Of a stretch of 64,000 nucleotides of DNA, positions 18,170 through 27,412 are shown piece by piece. Location: NCBI GenBank assembly GCA_014650015.1, contig BMUD01000009.1, forward strand, positions 246,150 to 310,149. Reading direction: 5' to 3'. Positions within the stretch are counted from its first letter, which is position 1; each line of letters opens with the position of its first letter. The notes beneath the pieces were generated by a model. That model saw only the letters and a program-made list of their open reading frames with translations. It was not told the DNA's origin and ran no database searches. The DNA is from Streptomyces griseoloalbus (GTDB lineage Bacteria; Actinomycetota; Actinomycetes; Streptomycetales; Streptomycetaceae). The translations under genes and the position numbers were made by a program.

Positions 18170-19485
18170 CAGGACCCCAGGGAAGCGCGCGCCTCGGCCC
18201 ACCGCTTGCCGAGGTCGCTCAGGAAGTCGTCGAGGCTGCCCTTGCGTGCGCCGCGGGCCAGGTCGACGAGTTCCTGGCGGTAGTCGGGCTTGTAGATGCC
18301 GACCTCGGACTGGTTGTCGATGGACTTCACCTCGGCGCCCTTGGTGTCGTCGAGGTCGATCAGCTTCACGCCCTGCTCCTCGTACGGCTTCAGCACGTCG
18401 GGCAGCGGGGCGTCCTTCAGCGGGGACAGGGCGAGGTTGGCCTCCGCGTAGCCGGACCTGTCGGTGAACCAGTCGATCCAGGCGCGGGCGGCTTCCTTGT
18501 TGTCGGAGTTGACGTTGACGGCCTGCTGGTAGTCCGGGGAGGTCACCGCGCAGAAGGCGCCGTCCTGCTGCGCGGGGAAGGGCATGAAGCCGATGTCGGC
18601 GGGGTCGGTGCCGGCCTGCTTCGCCGCGTCCCGCATCTGGACGACGGCCCAGGAGCCGAGCCACATGGTGGCGATCTCGCCCTTGGCCAGCCTCGGCTTG
18701 GAGGCCTCCCAGTTGGTGGTGGTCGGGTCCTTCTCCACGAGGCCGGCGCGCACGATGTCGTGGAGGAGGGTGTCGGCCACGCGCAGGTCGGCGCCCCGCG
18801 CCCAGGGATCTCCCTCGGCGAGCTTCGTGGTGGCGTTCGTGTCGCAGCCGACGGAGCCGTTGACGTTGGTCCACTGGGTCAGGGGCCACATGTCCTTGAA
18901 GTTGGTGTAGTACGGCACCGCGTCGGTCTTCGACCTGATCGCCTTCAGGTCGGCGAGGAAGTCTGCGGGGGTGGTGGGCCAGTCGGTGACGCCGGCCTCG
19001 CTCCAGACCTTCTTGTTGTAGATGAAGCCGGGGACGACGCCGATGGGGCTCTGGCCGTAGACCTTGCCGTCGACGGTGGAGTAGTCGGTGAAGCGGTACT
19101 TGGCGCTGCGTTCCGCCTTGCTGCCCAGGGAGGCGAAGAACGTCGGGTAGTCCTTCTTCTCGATCACCGCGGGGATCATCAGGACGTCGCCGTAGTTCTC
19201 CGTGTTCATACGGATCTTGACCTCGCCCTCGTAGTCGGTGAGGGCGTCGAACTCGACCTTCACGCCGGGGTGGGTCTTGTTGAACTCGGCGGCGTACTTC
19301 TTCATCGTCCCGTCCTGCACCAGGTCGGTCCGGTGGGTGAGGACCGTGATGGACCCCTTGGCCTCGGACGGGTCGTCGGGCGCCTCGGCGTCCGCGCCCT
19401 TCGAGGAGCCTCCCGTGCCCGTGCAGGCCGAGGCCAGGAGGGCGAGGACGGCGATCGATCCGGCGAGTACCTTGCGTCGGTTCAT
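18169..19485 (-). CDS. Sugar ABC transporter substrate-binding lipoprotein
   Basis: The 438-residue extracellular lipoprotein has signal peptide MNRRKVLAGSIAVLALLASAC with lipobox LLASAC. The mature part is a family-1 solute-binding protein (ITVLTHRTDLVQ...AAEFNKTHPGVKVEFDALTDY...). It captures an oligosaccharide for the two permeases. The ATG at 19485 is chosen over the GTG at 19491 because GGAG is 9 bases upstream of it. It is divergent from the GH2 gene across a short region with two repeated operator-like sites. Confidence 0.88.
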   Translation of the reverse strand: MNRRKVLAGSIAVLALLASACTGTGGSSKGADAEAPDDPSEAKGSITVLTHRTDLVQDGTMKKYAAEFNKTHPGVKVEFDALTDYEGEVKIRMNTENYGDVLMIPAVIEKKDYPTFFASLGSKAERSAKYRFTDYSTVDGKVYGQSPIGVVPGFIYNKKVWSEAGVTDWPTTPADFLADLKAIRSKTDAVPYYTNFKDMWPLTQWTNVNGSVGCDTNATTKLAEGDPWARGADLRVADTLLHDIVRAGLVEKDPTTTNWEASKPRLAKGEIATMWLGSWAVVQMRDAAKQAGTDPADIGFMPFPAQQDGAFCAVTSPDYQQAVNVNSDNKEAARAWIDWFTDRSGYAEANLALSPLKDAPLPDVLKPYEEQGVKLIDLDDTKGAEVKSIDNQSEVGIYKPDYRQELVDLARGARKGSLDDFLSDLGKRWAEARASLGS

Positions 19486-19558
19486 GTGCACCAGCTCCGT
19501 TCACGGGGCGGACGAGCACGAGTGGCTTGGCTGGTTCGGCACTCTGGCAGCACCTCAC

Positions 19559-19626
19559 TGAACCGGTAAAGTCTCTATTGCGCCAACGGTGCCAAAACGT
19601 TGCCCAGGCACGGATGAACCGGTTTA
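19559..19626. promoter_or_regulatory. Paired LacI-type operator candidates
   Basis: TGAACCGGTAAA (19559-19570) and TGAACCGGTTTA (19615-19626) share TGAACCGGT, and the second contains the perfect palindrome AACCGGTT with a central CG, as in LacI-family sites. They lie 56 bp apart between the divergent importer and mannosidase genes. CAACG/CGTTG arms lie between them around 19584-19602. The LacI gene at 22021 is the obvious binder. Confidence 0.55.
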
Positions 19627-19636
19627 GGGAGTGTGC

Positions 19637-22024
19637 ATGCGTCAGGTCACACCACTCACCGACGGATGGATCCTGCGACACCCGGACGGCACGGGGGACG
19701 CGCTCCCCGCTTCGGTGCCGGGGTGTGTGCACACCGATCTGCTGGCGGCCGGGCTGATCCCCGATCCGTTCCTCGGCCGGAACGAGGCGGAGGTGGAGTG
19801 GGTGGGCCGGCGGGACTGGACGTACGAGACGGATCTGACGGCCGCGTCCACCGCGCACGAGCAGACGGATCTCGTCTTCGACGGACTCGACACCGTCGCC
19901 GAGATCCTGCTCGACGGCCGGTCGCTGGGCCGGGTACGGAACATGCACCGCTCGTACCGTTTCGACGTGACCGGGCTGAGTGGCCGGCTCGCGGTGCGGT
20001 TCGCCTCCGCCTACGCCGAGGCGGAGGCGGTGCGCGGCACGCTGGGCGAGCGGCCCGGCGCCTACGCCGAGCCCTACCAGTACGTACGCAAGATGGCCTG
20101 CTCGTTCGGCTGGGACTGGGGGCCGACGCTGGTCACGGCCGGGATCTGGCGGCCGGTGCGGCTGGAGCGCTGGTCGACGGCCCGGATGTCCCGGGTGCGC
20201 CCGCTGGTCACCGTCGAGGACGGCGTGGGGCGGGTCGAGCTGGCCGTCGACGTGGAGCGCTCCCGGGTCGAGGCGCCGCTCACCGTCGAGGCGAGCGTCG
20301 GCGGCGTGCGCGCCCGCGCGAAGATCGACGGGACGCACGGGACCGTACGGCTCGAGGTGCCGGACGCACGGCTGTGGTGGCCCCGCGGGTACGGCGAACA
20401 GCCCATGTACGAGGTGGAGTTGACGCTTCTGCACGGTGAGGACCCGCTGGACGTGTGGCGGCGCCGGATCGGGTTCCGGACGCTGGAGCTGGACACCTCG
20501 GCCGACGCGCACGGAACCGGGTTCACGCTGGTGGTCAACGGCGAACGGCTGTTCGCGCGGGGCGTCAACTGGATCCCGGACGACGTCTTCCCGTCCCGGA
20601 TCACCCGGGAGCGGTACCGGCGGCGGCTTGAGCAGGCGGCCGGAGCGGGTGTGGACCTCGTCCGTGTCTGGGGCGGCGGGATCTACGAGAGCGAGGACTT
20701 CTACGACGCCTGCGACGAGTTGGGGCTGCTGGTCTGGCAGGACTTCCCCTTCGCCTGCGCGGCCTACCCCGAGGAGCAGCCGCTGCGCGGGGAGGTGGAG
20801 GCGGAGGCCCGGGAGAACGTCGTACGGCTGATGCCTCATCCGTCGCTGGTGCTGTGGAACGGCAACAACGAGAACCTGTGGGGCTTCCGGGACTGGGACT
20901 GGGAGCCGGGGCTGGCCGGGGACTCCTGGGGCGAGGGCTACTACCTGGGCGTGCTGCCGCGCGTGGTGGCCGAGTTGGATCCGACCCGGCCGTACACGGC
21001 GGGCAGTCCCTGGTCCGGGTCCTGGCAGCACCACCCGAACGATCCGGCGCACGGTACGCATCACTCCTGGGAGGTGTGGAACCGCACCGACTACGCCGAC
21101 TACCGGCTGAACGTCCCCCGTTTCGTGGCCGAGTTCGGCTGGCAGGCGCCGCCCGCGTACGCCACGGTGCGGCGGGCGCTGCCCGGGGAGGAGCTCGCGC
21201 CGGACTCGCCCGGCATGCTGCACCACCAGAAGGCCGACGACGGCAACGGCAAGCTGGAGCGCGGGCTGGCCCGCCACTTCGCCGTGCCGGAGGGGGACTT
21301 CGACCGCTGGCACTATCTGACGCAGGTCAACCAGGCGCGGGCGATCGCCGCCGGGATCGAGCACTGGCGCTCGCACTGGCCGGTGTGCGCGGGCACGGTG
21401 GTGTGGCAGCTCAACGACTGCTGGCCGGTGACGTCCTGGGCCGCGATCGACGGGGACGGACGGGAGAAGCCGCTCTACCACGAGCTGCGGCGGCTGTACG
21501 CGGACCGGCTGCTGACCGTGCGCGGGCGGGGTGACGGTGACGGCCTGCTGGTGGCGGCGGTCAACCAGGCCGCCGGGCGCTGGCACGGCACGCTGCGGCT
21601 GCGCCGGATGTCCGTCGAGGGCACGGTGATCGGTGAGGCGAGCCCGGCACTGGCCGCCGAGGGGCGGACGGTGGCCGAGGTGGCGGTCCCCGAGGACCTG
21701 GTCCCCGTCGGCCCCAAGGAGTTCCTCGTCGCCGACGCGGACGGTCTGCGGGCGCTGCACTTCCCCGCACCGGACCGGGACATCCCCTACCCGCAACCGG
21801 AGTTCGAGGTCGCGCTCGCGCCGGACGGGATCACGGTGACGGCCCGCACGCTGGTCCGGGATCTGCTGCTCCAGGCGGACCGGCTGGACCCGGACGCGCG
21901 GGCCGACCGGGGGCTGGTGACGCTGCTGCCCGGGGAAGAGGTGACCATCGGGGTGCGGGGCTGGAAGACTGCGGACCCGGACACCGCCCGTTCCGCCCTG
22001 TACTGCGTGGAGCCCACTCGATGA
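19637..22024 (+). CDS. GH2 beta-mannosidase
   Basis: The 795-residue cytosolic glycosidase has the GH2 layout: N-terminal sugar-binding jelly roll (ACSFGWDWGPTLVTAGIWRPV), immunoglobulin-like domain, catalytic barrel (FARGVNWIPDDVFPSR), and C-terminal beta domain. Glu412 in WNGNNENLWG is the expected acid/base and Glu499 in VAEFGWQ the nucleophile. The pattern fits beta-mannosidase rather than beta-galactosidase. AGGGAG precedes the ATG at 19637 by 5 bases. It is divergent from the importer and overlaps the LacI gene by ATGA, so the three units form one utilisation locus. Confidence 0.9.
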   Translation: MRQVTPLTDGWILRHPDGTGDALPASVPGCVHTDLLAAGLIPDPFLGRNEAEVEWVGRRDWTYETDLTAASTAHEQTDLVFDGLDTVAEILLDGRSLGRVRNMHRSYRFDVTGLSGRLAVRFASAYAEAEAVRGTLGERPGAYAEPYQYVRKMACSFGWDWGPTLVTAGIWRPVRLERWSTARMSRVRPLVTVEDGVGRVELAVDVERSRVEAPLTVEASVGGVRARAKIDGTHGTVRLEVPDARLWWPRGYGEQPMYEVELTLLHGEDPLDVWRRRIGFRTLELDTSADAHGTGFTLVVNGERLFARGVNWIPDDVFPSRITRERYRRRLEQAAGAGVDLVRVWGGGIYESEDFYDACDELGLLVWQDFPFACAAYPEEQPLRGEVEAEARENVVRLMPHPSLVLWNGNNENLWGFRDWDWEPGLAGDSWGEGYYLGVLPRVVAELDPTRPYTAGSPWSGSWQHHPNDPAHGTHHSWEVWNRTDYADYRLNVPRFVAEFGWQAPPAYATVRRALPGEELAPDSPGMLHHQKADDGNGKLERGLARHFAVPEGDFDRWHYLTQVNQARAIAAGIEHWRSHWPVCAGTVVWQLNDCWPVTSWAAIDGDGREKPLYHELRRLYADRLLTVRGRGDGDGLLVAAVNQAAGRWHGTLRLRRMSVEGTVIGEASPALAAEGRTVAEVAVPEDLVPVGPKEFLVADADGLRALHFPAPDRDIPYPQPEFEVALAPDGITVTARTLVRDLLLQADRLDPDARADRGLVTLLPGEEVTIGVRGWKTADPDTARSALYCVEPTR

Positions 22025-23055
22025 CGGCGACGCCGCCCGCTCGCGTCACCATCAAGGACGTCGCCGCGCGCGCCGGTGTGTCCAAGGGGGCCGTGTCCCT
22101 CGCCTTCAACCAGAAGCCGGGCCTGTCGCAGGCCACCCGGGACCGGATCTTCCGGGCGGCGCGGGAGCTGGGGTGGGCGCCGAGCCCGACCGCGCGGACC
22201 CTGGCCGGTTCGCGGGTGGACGTGGTGGGGCTCGCCGTGTGCCGGCCCGCCCGGCTGCTCGGCCTGGAGCCCTTCTACATGGAGTTCATCTCCGGGGTGG
22301 AGAGCGTCCTGGTCGAGCGGTCCTGCTCACTGCTGCTGCGGCTGGTGCGCAGCCCGGACGAGGAGACCGGGCTGATGGAGTCCTGGTGGCGGGGGCGGCA
22401 GATCGGCGGGTCGATCCTGGTGGACTTCCGCGCCGACGACCCCCGCCCGGCCGTGGCCCAGCGGCTCGGGCTGCCGGTGGTCGCCGTCGGGCACCCGACG
22501 CTGACGGGCGGGCTGACGTCCGTATGGACGGACGACGCCACCGCGGTGACCGAGGCCGTGCGGTATCTGGCGGCGCTGGGGCACCGGCGGATCGCCCGGG
22601 TCGGCGGCGCGGCGGCACTCGGGCACACCTCGATCCGTACGACCGCGTTCGACGAGGCGGTCCGGACACTGGAGCCGGCCGGCCGGGCCTGGCAGGTGGC
22701 CACCGACTTCTCGGGGGACGCGGGCGCGCGGGCGACCCGCTCGCTGCTGACGGCCGCGCCGGCGGACCGGCCGACGGCGATCGTGTACGACAACGACATC
22801 ATGGCGGTGGCCGGTCTGTCGGTGGCGGCGGAGATGGGGCTGCGGGTTCCCGACGACGTGTCGCTGCTGGCGTGGGACGACTCGCAGCTGTGCCGGCTGA
22901 CCCATCCCACGCTCTCCGCGATGAGCCATGATGTGCACGGGTTCGGTGCGGAGGTGGCGCGGACGCTGTTCGGGGCGATCACCGGGGAGGGGCCGGGGTC
23001 CCACCCGGTCGCCACCCCGGTCCTGACCCCGCGGGGCTCCACCGCCCCACCGTGA
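22021..23055 (+). CDS. LacI-family transcriptional regulator
   Basis: The 344-residue repressor has an N-terminal LacI helix-turn-helix (VTIKDVAARAGVSKGAVSLAFN) and hinge, then a periplasmic-binding-like sensor domain ending with the usual ...VSLLAWDDSQLCRLTHPTLSAM. It is translationally coupled to the mannosidase gene (ATGA overlap) and probably controls the divergent importer/mannosidase promoters in response to a mannose-containing sugar, using the AACCGGTT sites at 19559-19626. Confidence 0.88.
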   Translation: MTATPPARVTIKDVAARAGVSKGAVSLAFNQKPGLSQATRDRIFRAARELGWAPSPTARTLAGSRVDVVGLAVCRPARLLGLEPFYMEFISGVESVLVERSCSLLLRLVRSPDEETGLMESWWRGRQIGGSILVDFRADDPRPAVAQRLGLPVVAVGHPTLTGGLTSVWTDDATAVTEAVRYLAALGHRRIARVGGAAALGHTSIRTTAFDEAVRTLEPAGRAWQVATDFSGDAGARATRSLLTAAPADRPTAIVYDNDIMAVAGLSVAAEMGLRVPDDVSLLAWDDSQLCRLTHPTLSAMSHDVHGFGAEVARTLFGAITGEGPGSHPVATPVLTPRGSTAPP

Positions 23056-23198
23056 TGCGGGGACGGTACCCCCACCGGGCACGGCCGGACGTGTGATGTT
23101 CACCGCTCCAGCCGACGGGACTGTGCAGTCACGTTACCCACAAGTAGCATGGCCTGTAAGCAAGCGCTCAGCATCCCGCACCCTGGAGGAGAGCCATC

Positions 23199-24425
23199 GT
23201 GCCTCGTACCGTCAGGGACGTCGTCTTCGTCGACGGCGTCCGCACCCCGTTCGGCAAGGCGGGCCCGAAGGGCATCTACCACGAGACCCGGGCCGACGAC
23301 CTCGTCGTGAAGGCGATCCGGGAGCTGCTGCGCCGCAACCCCGGCCTCGACCCGAAGAAGATCGACGAGGTCGCCATCGCCGCGACCACGCAGATCGGCG
23401 ACCAGGGCCTGACCATCGGCCGCACGGCCGGCATCCTCGCGGGCCTGCCCACCTCGGTCCCGGGCTACTCCATCGACCGCATGTGCGCGGGCGCCCTGAC
23501 CGCCGTCACCACGGTGGCCGGCTCCGTCGCCTTCGGCGCGTACGACGTCGCCATCGCGGGCGGTGTCGAGCACATGGGCCGCCACCCCATGGGCGAGGGC
23601 GTGGACCCCAACCCGCGGTTCGTGAGCGAGAAGCTGGTCGACGAGTCCGCCCTGTTCATGGGCATGACCGCGGAGAACCTGCACGACCGCTACCCGCAGA
23701 TCACCAAGCAGCGCGCCGACGAGTACGCCGTGCGCTCGCAGGAGAAGGCCGCCAAGGCGTACGCCAACGGCAAGATCCAGGCCGACCTGGTGCCGGTCTC
23801 GGTGCGCCGCACCAACGAAGAGGCCGGCGAGACCGGCTGGGGCCTGGTCACCGCCGACGAGCCGATGCGTCCGGGCACCACGCTGGAGAACCTGGCGAAC
23901 CTCAAGACGCCGTTCCGCGTGCACGGCCGGGTCACCGCCGGCAACGCGGCCGGTCTGAACGACGGCGCCACCGCCTCGGTCATCGCCTCCGAGGACTTCG
24001 CCCGCGAGAACGGGCTGCCGGTCAAGATGCGCCTGGTCTCCTACTCCTTCGCGGGTGTGGAGCCCGAGGTCATGGGCTACGGCCCGATCCCGGCCACGGA
24101 GAAGGCCCTCGCCCAGGCGGGCCTGTCCATCTCCGACATCGGCCTGTTCGAGATCAACGAGGCCTTCGCCGTCCAGGTCCTGGCCTTCCTGGAGCACTAC
24201 GGCATCGCCGACGACGACGAGCGCGTCAACCAGTACGGCGGCGCCATCGCCTTCGGCCACCCGCTGGCCTCCTCCGGCGTCCGCCTGATGACGCAGCTGG
24301 CCCGCCAGTTCGAGGAGCAGCCGCACGTCCGCTACGGCCTGACCACCATGTGCGTCGGCTTCGGCATGGGCGCGACGGTCATCTGGGAGAACCCGCACTT
24401 CGAGAACGCCGGAGGCAGCAAGTGA
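23199..24425 (+). CDS. fadA: Acetyl-CoA acyltransferase (thiolase, FadA)
   Basis: The 408-residue thiolase has nucleophile Cys96 in SIDRMCAGAL, the His354 motif GGAIAFGHPLASSG, and the second cysteine Cys385 in TTMCVGFGMGA. It cleaves 3-ketoacyl-CoA to acetyl-CoA in beta-oxidation, cooperating with the next gene product as the trifunctional FadAB complex. The start is GTG with GGAGGA 8 bases upstream. TAGCAT near 23146 could be the -10. The downstream fadB overlaps it by 4 bases (GTGA). Confidence 0.92.
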   Translation: MPRTVRDVVFVDGVRTPFGKAGPKGIYHETRADDLVVKAIRELLRRNPGLDPKKIDEVAIAATTQIGDQGLTIGRTAGILAGLPTSVPGYSIDRMCAGALTAVTTVAGSVAFGAYDVAIAGGVEHMGRHPMGEGVDPNPRFVSEKLVDESALFMGMTAENLHDRYPQITKQRADEYAVRSQEKAAKAYANGKIQADLVPVSVRRTNEEAGETGWGLVTADEPMRPGTTLENLANLKTPFRVHGRVTAGNAAGLNDGATASVIASEDFARENGLPVKMRLVSYSFAGVEPEVMGYGPIPATEKALAQAGLSISDIGLFEINEAFAVQVLAFLEHYGIADDDERVNQYGGAIAFGHPLASSGVRLMTQLARQFEEQPHVRYGLTTMCVGFGMGATVIWENPHFENAGGSK

Positions 24426-26551
24426 GCACCACCGCAGAGCTGTTGAAGGGTGCGGCCGAGCTGTTCCCGGGTGAGGTCGTCACGCAGGCGCACGTACGCC
24501 ACTTCGACCTGCCGCTGGGCGCGGGCCGTTTCGCCCTGATCACCCTGGACAACGGTCACGACCACACCAAGCCGACCACGCTCGGCCCGCAGTCGCTGGC
24601 GAACATCGACGCCGCGATCGACCAGGTCGAGAAGGAGGCCGCGGACGGCGAGATCATCGGCGTCGGCGTCACCGGCAAGCCGTTCATCTTCGCGGTCGGC
24701 GCCGACCTCAAGGGCGTCGAGCTGCTGAAGCGGCACGAGGACGCGCTCGCCATCGGCAAGGGCGGCCACGACGTCTTCAAGCGGCTGTCGCAGCTCGCCG
24801 TGCCGACGTTCGCGTACTACAACGGCGCCGCCATGGGCGGTGGCGTCGAGGTCGGTCTGCACTGCACCTACCGCACGGTGTCCGCGGCCCTCCCGGCGTT
24901 CTCCCTGCCCGAGGTCTTCCTCGGCCTGGTCCCCGGCTGGGGCGGCTGCACCCTGCTGCCGAACCTGATCGGCGCCGACAAGGCCGTCTCCGTGATCATC
25001 GAGAACAGCCTCAACCAGAACAAGCAGCTCAAGGGCGCGCAGGTCTACGAACTCGGCATCGCGGACGCGATCTTCGAGGGCGCGGACTTCCTGGAGCAGT
25101 CGCTGATCTGGACGGCGGCCGTCCTCAAGGGCGAGATCATCGTCGAGCGTGAGGTGATCGACCGCGGCGAGGCCTGGGACGAGGCCGTCGCCAAGGGCCG
25201 CTTCATCGCCGACTCCAAGGTGCACGGCGCCGCCCCGGCCGCCTACCGCGCCCTGGACATCATCGCCGCCGCCAAGAACGGCGACCTCCAGCAGGGCTAC
25301 GACGCCGAGGACCAGGCGCTCGCCGACCTGATCATGGGCGGCGAACTGCGCTCCGGCATCTACGCCTTCAACCTGGTGCAGAAGCGCGGCAAGCGTCCCG
25401 CGGGCGCCCCGGACAAGAACCTGGCCCGTCCGGTCACCAAGGTCGGCGTCGTCGGCGCCGGTCTGATGGCCTCGCAGCTCGCGCTGCTGTTCCTGCGCCG
25501 CCTCGAGGTGCCGGTCGTGCTGACCGACATCGACCAGGAGCGCGTCGACAAGGGTGTGGGCTACGTCCACGCCGAGATCGACAAGCTGCTCGGCAAGGGC
25601 CGTATCAACCAGGACAAGGCCAACCGCCTCAAGGCGCTGGTCACCGGTGTGCTGGACAAGGCCGAGGGCTTCGCGGACGCCGACTTCGTCATCGAGGCGG
25701 TCTTCGAGGAGATGGGCGTCAAGCAGCAGGTGTTCGCCGAGGTCGAGGCGGTCGCCCCGGCGCACGCGATCCTCGCCACGAACACCTCCTCGCTCTCCGT
25801 GACGGAGATGGCGTCGAAGCTGAAGCACCCCGAGCGGGTCGTCGGCTTCCACTTCTTCAACCCCGTCGCCATCCTCCCGCTGCTCGAGATCGTCCGCGGC
25901 GAGCAGACCGACGACGCCTCCCTCGCCACGGCGTTCGGTGTCGCCAAGAAGCTGAAGAAGACCGCGGTACTGGTCAAGGACGCCCCGGCGTTCGTCGTGA
26001 ACCGCATCCTGACCCGCTTCATGGGCGAGATCCAGAACGTCATCGACGAGGGCACCCCGGTCGAGGTCGCCGAGAAGGCGGTGGAGCCGCTCGGTCTGCC
26101 GATGTCCCCGCTGGTGCTGCTGGAGCTGGTCGGCCCGGCGATCGGGCTCCACGTGTCCGAGACGCTCAACAAGGCGTTCCCGGACCGGTTCACGGTCTCC
26201 CCGAACCTCAAGGCGGTCGTCGAGGCGGGCAAGCGCGGCTTCTACGTCTACGACAGCGGCAAGCCGGAGCTGGACCCGGAGGTCGCCGCGCTGCTCAAGC
26301 AGGGCGACACCGTCCTCACCGAGGAGCAGGTGCGGGCGCGGGTGCTGGACGCCGTGGCGCAGGAGATCGGGCTCATGCTCGACGAGGGCGTCGTCGCCGA
26401 GGCCCAGGACATCGACCTGTGCCTGATCACGGGCGCGGGCTGGCCGTTCCACCTGGGCGGCATCACGCCGTACCTGGACCGCGAGGGTGTCTCCGAGCGC
26501 GTCAACGGCAAGACGTTCCTGGAGCCCGGGGTGGCTTCCGTTCCGGCGTGA
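24422..26551 (+). CDS. fadB: Trifunctional fatty-acid oxidation protein, enoyl-CoA hydratase / 3-hydroxyacyl-CoA dehydrogenase (FadB)
   Basis: The 709-residue fusion has an N-terminal crotonase domain with both catalytic glutamates in NGAAMGGGVEVGLHC and LPEVFLGLVPGWGG. An NAD-binding domain follows from about residue 338 (VGVVGAGLMASQLALLFL), then the HAD motif VVGFHFFNPV and a doubled C-terminal helical domain. It hydrates enoyl-CoA and oxidises 3-hydroxyacyl-CoA, passing product to FadA. The start is GTG at 24422, overlapping the fadA stop; the longer open frame upstream lies over fadA and is not real. Confidence 0.92.
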   Translation: MSTTAELLKGAAELFPGEVVTQAHVRHFDLPLGAGRFALITLDNGHDHTKPTTLGPQSLANIDAAIDQVEKEAADGEIIGVGVTGKPFIFAVGADLKGVELLKRHEDALAIGKGGHDVFKRLSQLAVPTFAYYNGAAMGGGVEVGLHCTYRTVSAALPAFSLPEVFLGLVPGWGGCTLLPNLIGADKAVSVIIENSLNQNKQLKGAQVYELGIADAIFEGADFLEQSLIWTAAVLKGEIIVEREVIDRGEAWDEAVAKGRFIADSKVHGAAPAAYRALDIIAAAKNGDLQQGYDAEDQALADLIMGGELRSGIYAFNLVQKRGKRPAGAPDKNLARPVTKVGVVGAGLMASQLALLFLRRLEVPVVLTDIDQERVDKGVGYVHAEIDKLLGKGRINQDKANRLKALVTGVLDKAEGFADADFVIEAVFEEMGVKQQVFAEVEAVAPAHAILATNTSSLSVTEMASKLKHPERVVGFHFFNPVAILPLLEIVRGEQTDDASLATAFGVAKKLKKTAVLVKDAPAFVVNRILTRFMGEIQNVIDEGTPVEVAEKAVEPLGLPMSPLVLLELVGPAIGLHVSETLNKAFPDRFTVSPNLKAVVEAGKRGFYVYDSGKPELDPEVAALLKQGDTVLTEEQVRARVLDAVAQEIGLMLDEGVVAEAQDIDLCLITGAGWPFHLGGITPYLDREGVSERVNGKTFLEPGVASVPA

Positions 26552-26564
26552 CGGTCGTACGCGA

Positions 26565-26605
26565 GACGAGGAGGGCCTCCGCCTGTGGCGGGGGCTCTCC
26601 TCGTC
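26565..26605 (+). terminator. fadAB terminator hairpin
   Basis: GACGAGGAGGGCCTCCGCC pairs with GGCGGGGGCTCTCCTCGTC around a TGT loop, 14 bases after the fadB stop. The stem is long, with a couple of G-U or mismatched positions. Confidence 0.65.
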
Positions 26606-26719
26606 ATGCGTCCCGCACGTGGGCGGGAACGCGGGCCGCCGGTCACCGCCGTGCCGACCACGTGGCTGCCGGGACCGATGCGCACGCTCGCAGGCCGGTG
26701 CCGTCCGGGAGCGGGGCTG

Positions 26720-27223
26720 TCAGGTCTGCGACGGTCCCGGTGGGTCCGCGGGGAGCAGAACCACTCCGTCCTCGTCGGCGTGCAGGATGTCGCCGACAGC
26801 GAACGTGACCCCGCCGAAGGACACGGGGACGTCCACCGCGCCACGACCGGTCTTGCCGGCCCGGCGCGGATTGGTGCCCAGTGCCTGCACGCCGAGCTGT
26901 ATGCCGCCGAGGGCGACGCTGTCGCGGACAGCCCCGTGCACGACCACCCCCGCCCACCCGTTGTCGCGAGCCCTGGTCGCCATGCGGTCGCCGAAGAGTG
27001 TGGTGGCGAGCGAGCCGCCTCCGTCGACGACCACGACGGCCCCACCGCCGGGCGTACGCAGCAACTCGTGCAGCAGTGCGTTGTCCTCGCGGCAGGACAC
27101 CGTCCGCACGGGGCCGGCGAAGGAGCACGCGGCCCCATAGGTGGTGAACTGGAGGGCACAGACACGGAGTCTGTCGCCGTACCGGTCGGCGAGGTCGGCG
27201 GTGGGGACGGGCGTCGTCTGCAT
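26720..27223 (-). CDS. RraA-family protein (aldolase/decarboxylase-like)
   Basis: The 167-residue protein has the RraA fold: TADLADRYGDRL at the start, GGGAVVVVDGGGSLATTLFGDRMA and the conserved AGVVVHGAVRDS segment with the metal/substrate Arg-Asp, then VSFGGVTFAVGDILHADEDGVV. Family members are 4-hydroxy-4-methyl-2-oxoglutarate / 4-carboxy-4-hydroxy-2-oxoadipate aldolases and oxaloacetate decarboxylases, or RNase E inhibitors. Divergence from a GntR regulator that also appears to control an aconitase suggests a metabolic enzyme. ATG 27223 is chosen; GTG 27235 is an alternative. Confidence 0.82.
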   Translation of the reverse strand: MQTTPVPTADLADRYGDRLRVCALQFTTYGAACSFAGPVRTVSCREDNALLHELLRTPGGGAVVVVDGGGSLATTLFGDRMATRARDNGWAGVVVHGAVRDSVALGGIQLGVQALGTNPRRAGKTGRGAVDVPVSFGGVTFAVGDILHADEDGVVLLPADPPGPSQT

Positions 27224-27293
27224 CGCTTGGATCACTACCTTTCACTGGCTTCGTGCTTCGCCGCAGGGGCCCATCGGCAACCCACTCGACACT

Positions 27294-27329
27294 TTGCACC
27301 AATCCACCGAGAGATACAATCTCTCGGTG
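27294..27329. promoter_or_regulatory. Operator-like site between rraA-like gene and GntR gene
   Basis: Two signals overlap. TTGCACCAATCCAC ... ACAAT (27294-27320) matches the site in the aconitase promoter at 20 of 29 positions. A perfect 11-bp inverted repeat CACCGAGAGAT / ATCTCTCGGTG (27305-27315, 27319-27329) with a 3-base centre lies in it. A divergent promoter with autoregulation by the GntR protein is the likely reading. Confidence 0.6.
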
Positions 27330-27412
27330 AGGGAGTCCTTGCCGACTGGGTCCGCCGCGCTCCGGCTCCTAAGATGGGGCGTCCCCCGCCCCCGACCGAA
27401 GAGCGCAGCCTG

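Noticed and set aside
17216-21796. A 1526-codon open frame on the minus strand
   Set aside because: Only 17216-18169 is real (permease). The rest is antisense to the mannosidase or out of frame with the binding protein, kept open by high GC.
23093-26551. A 1152-codon frame that would extend FadB upstream
   Set aside because: The N-terminal 443 codons overlap fadA in another frame and have nonsense Arg-rich composition; GTG 24422 overlaps the fadA stop as expected for coupling.
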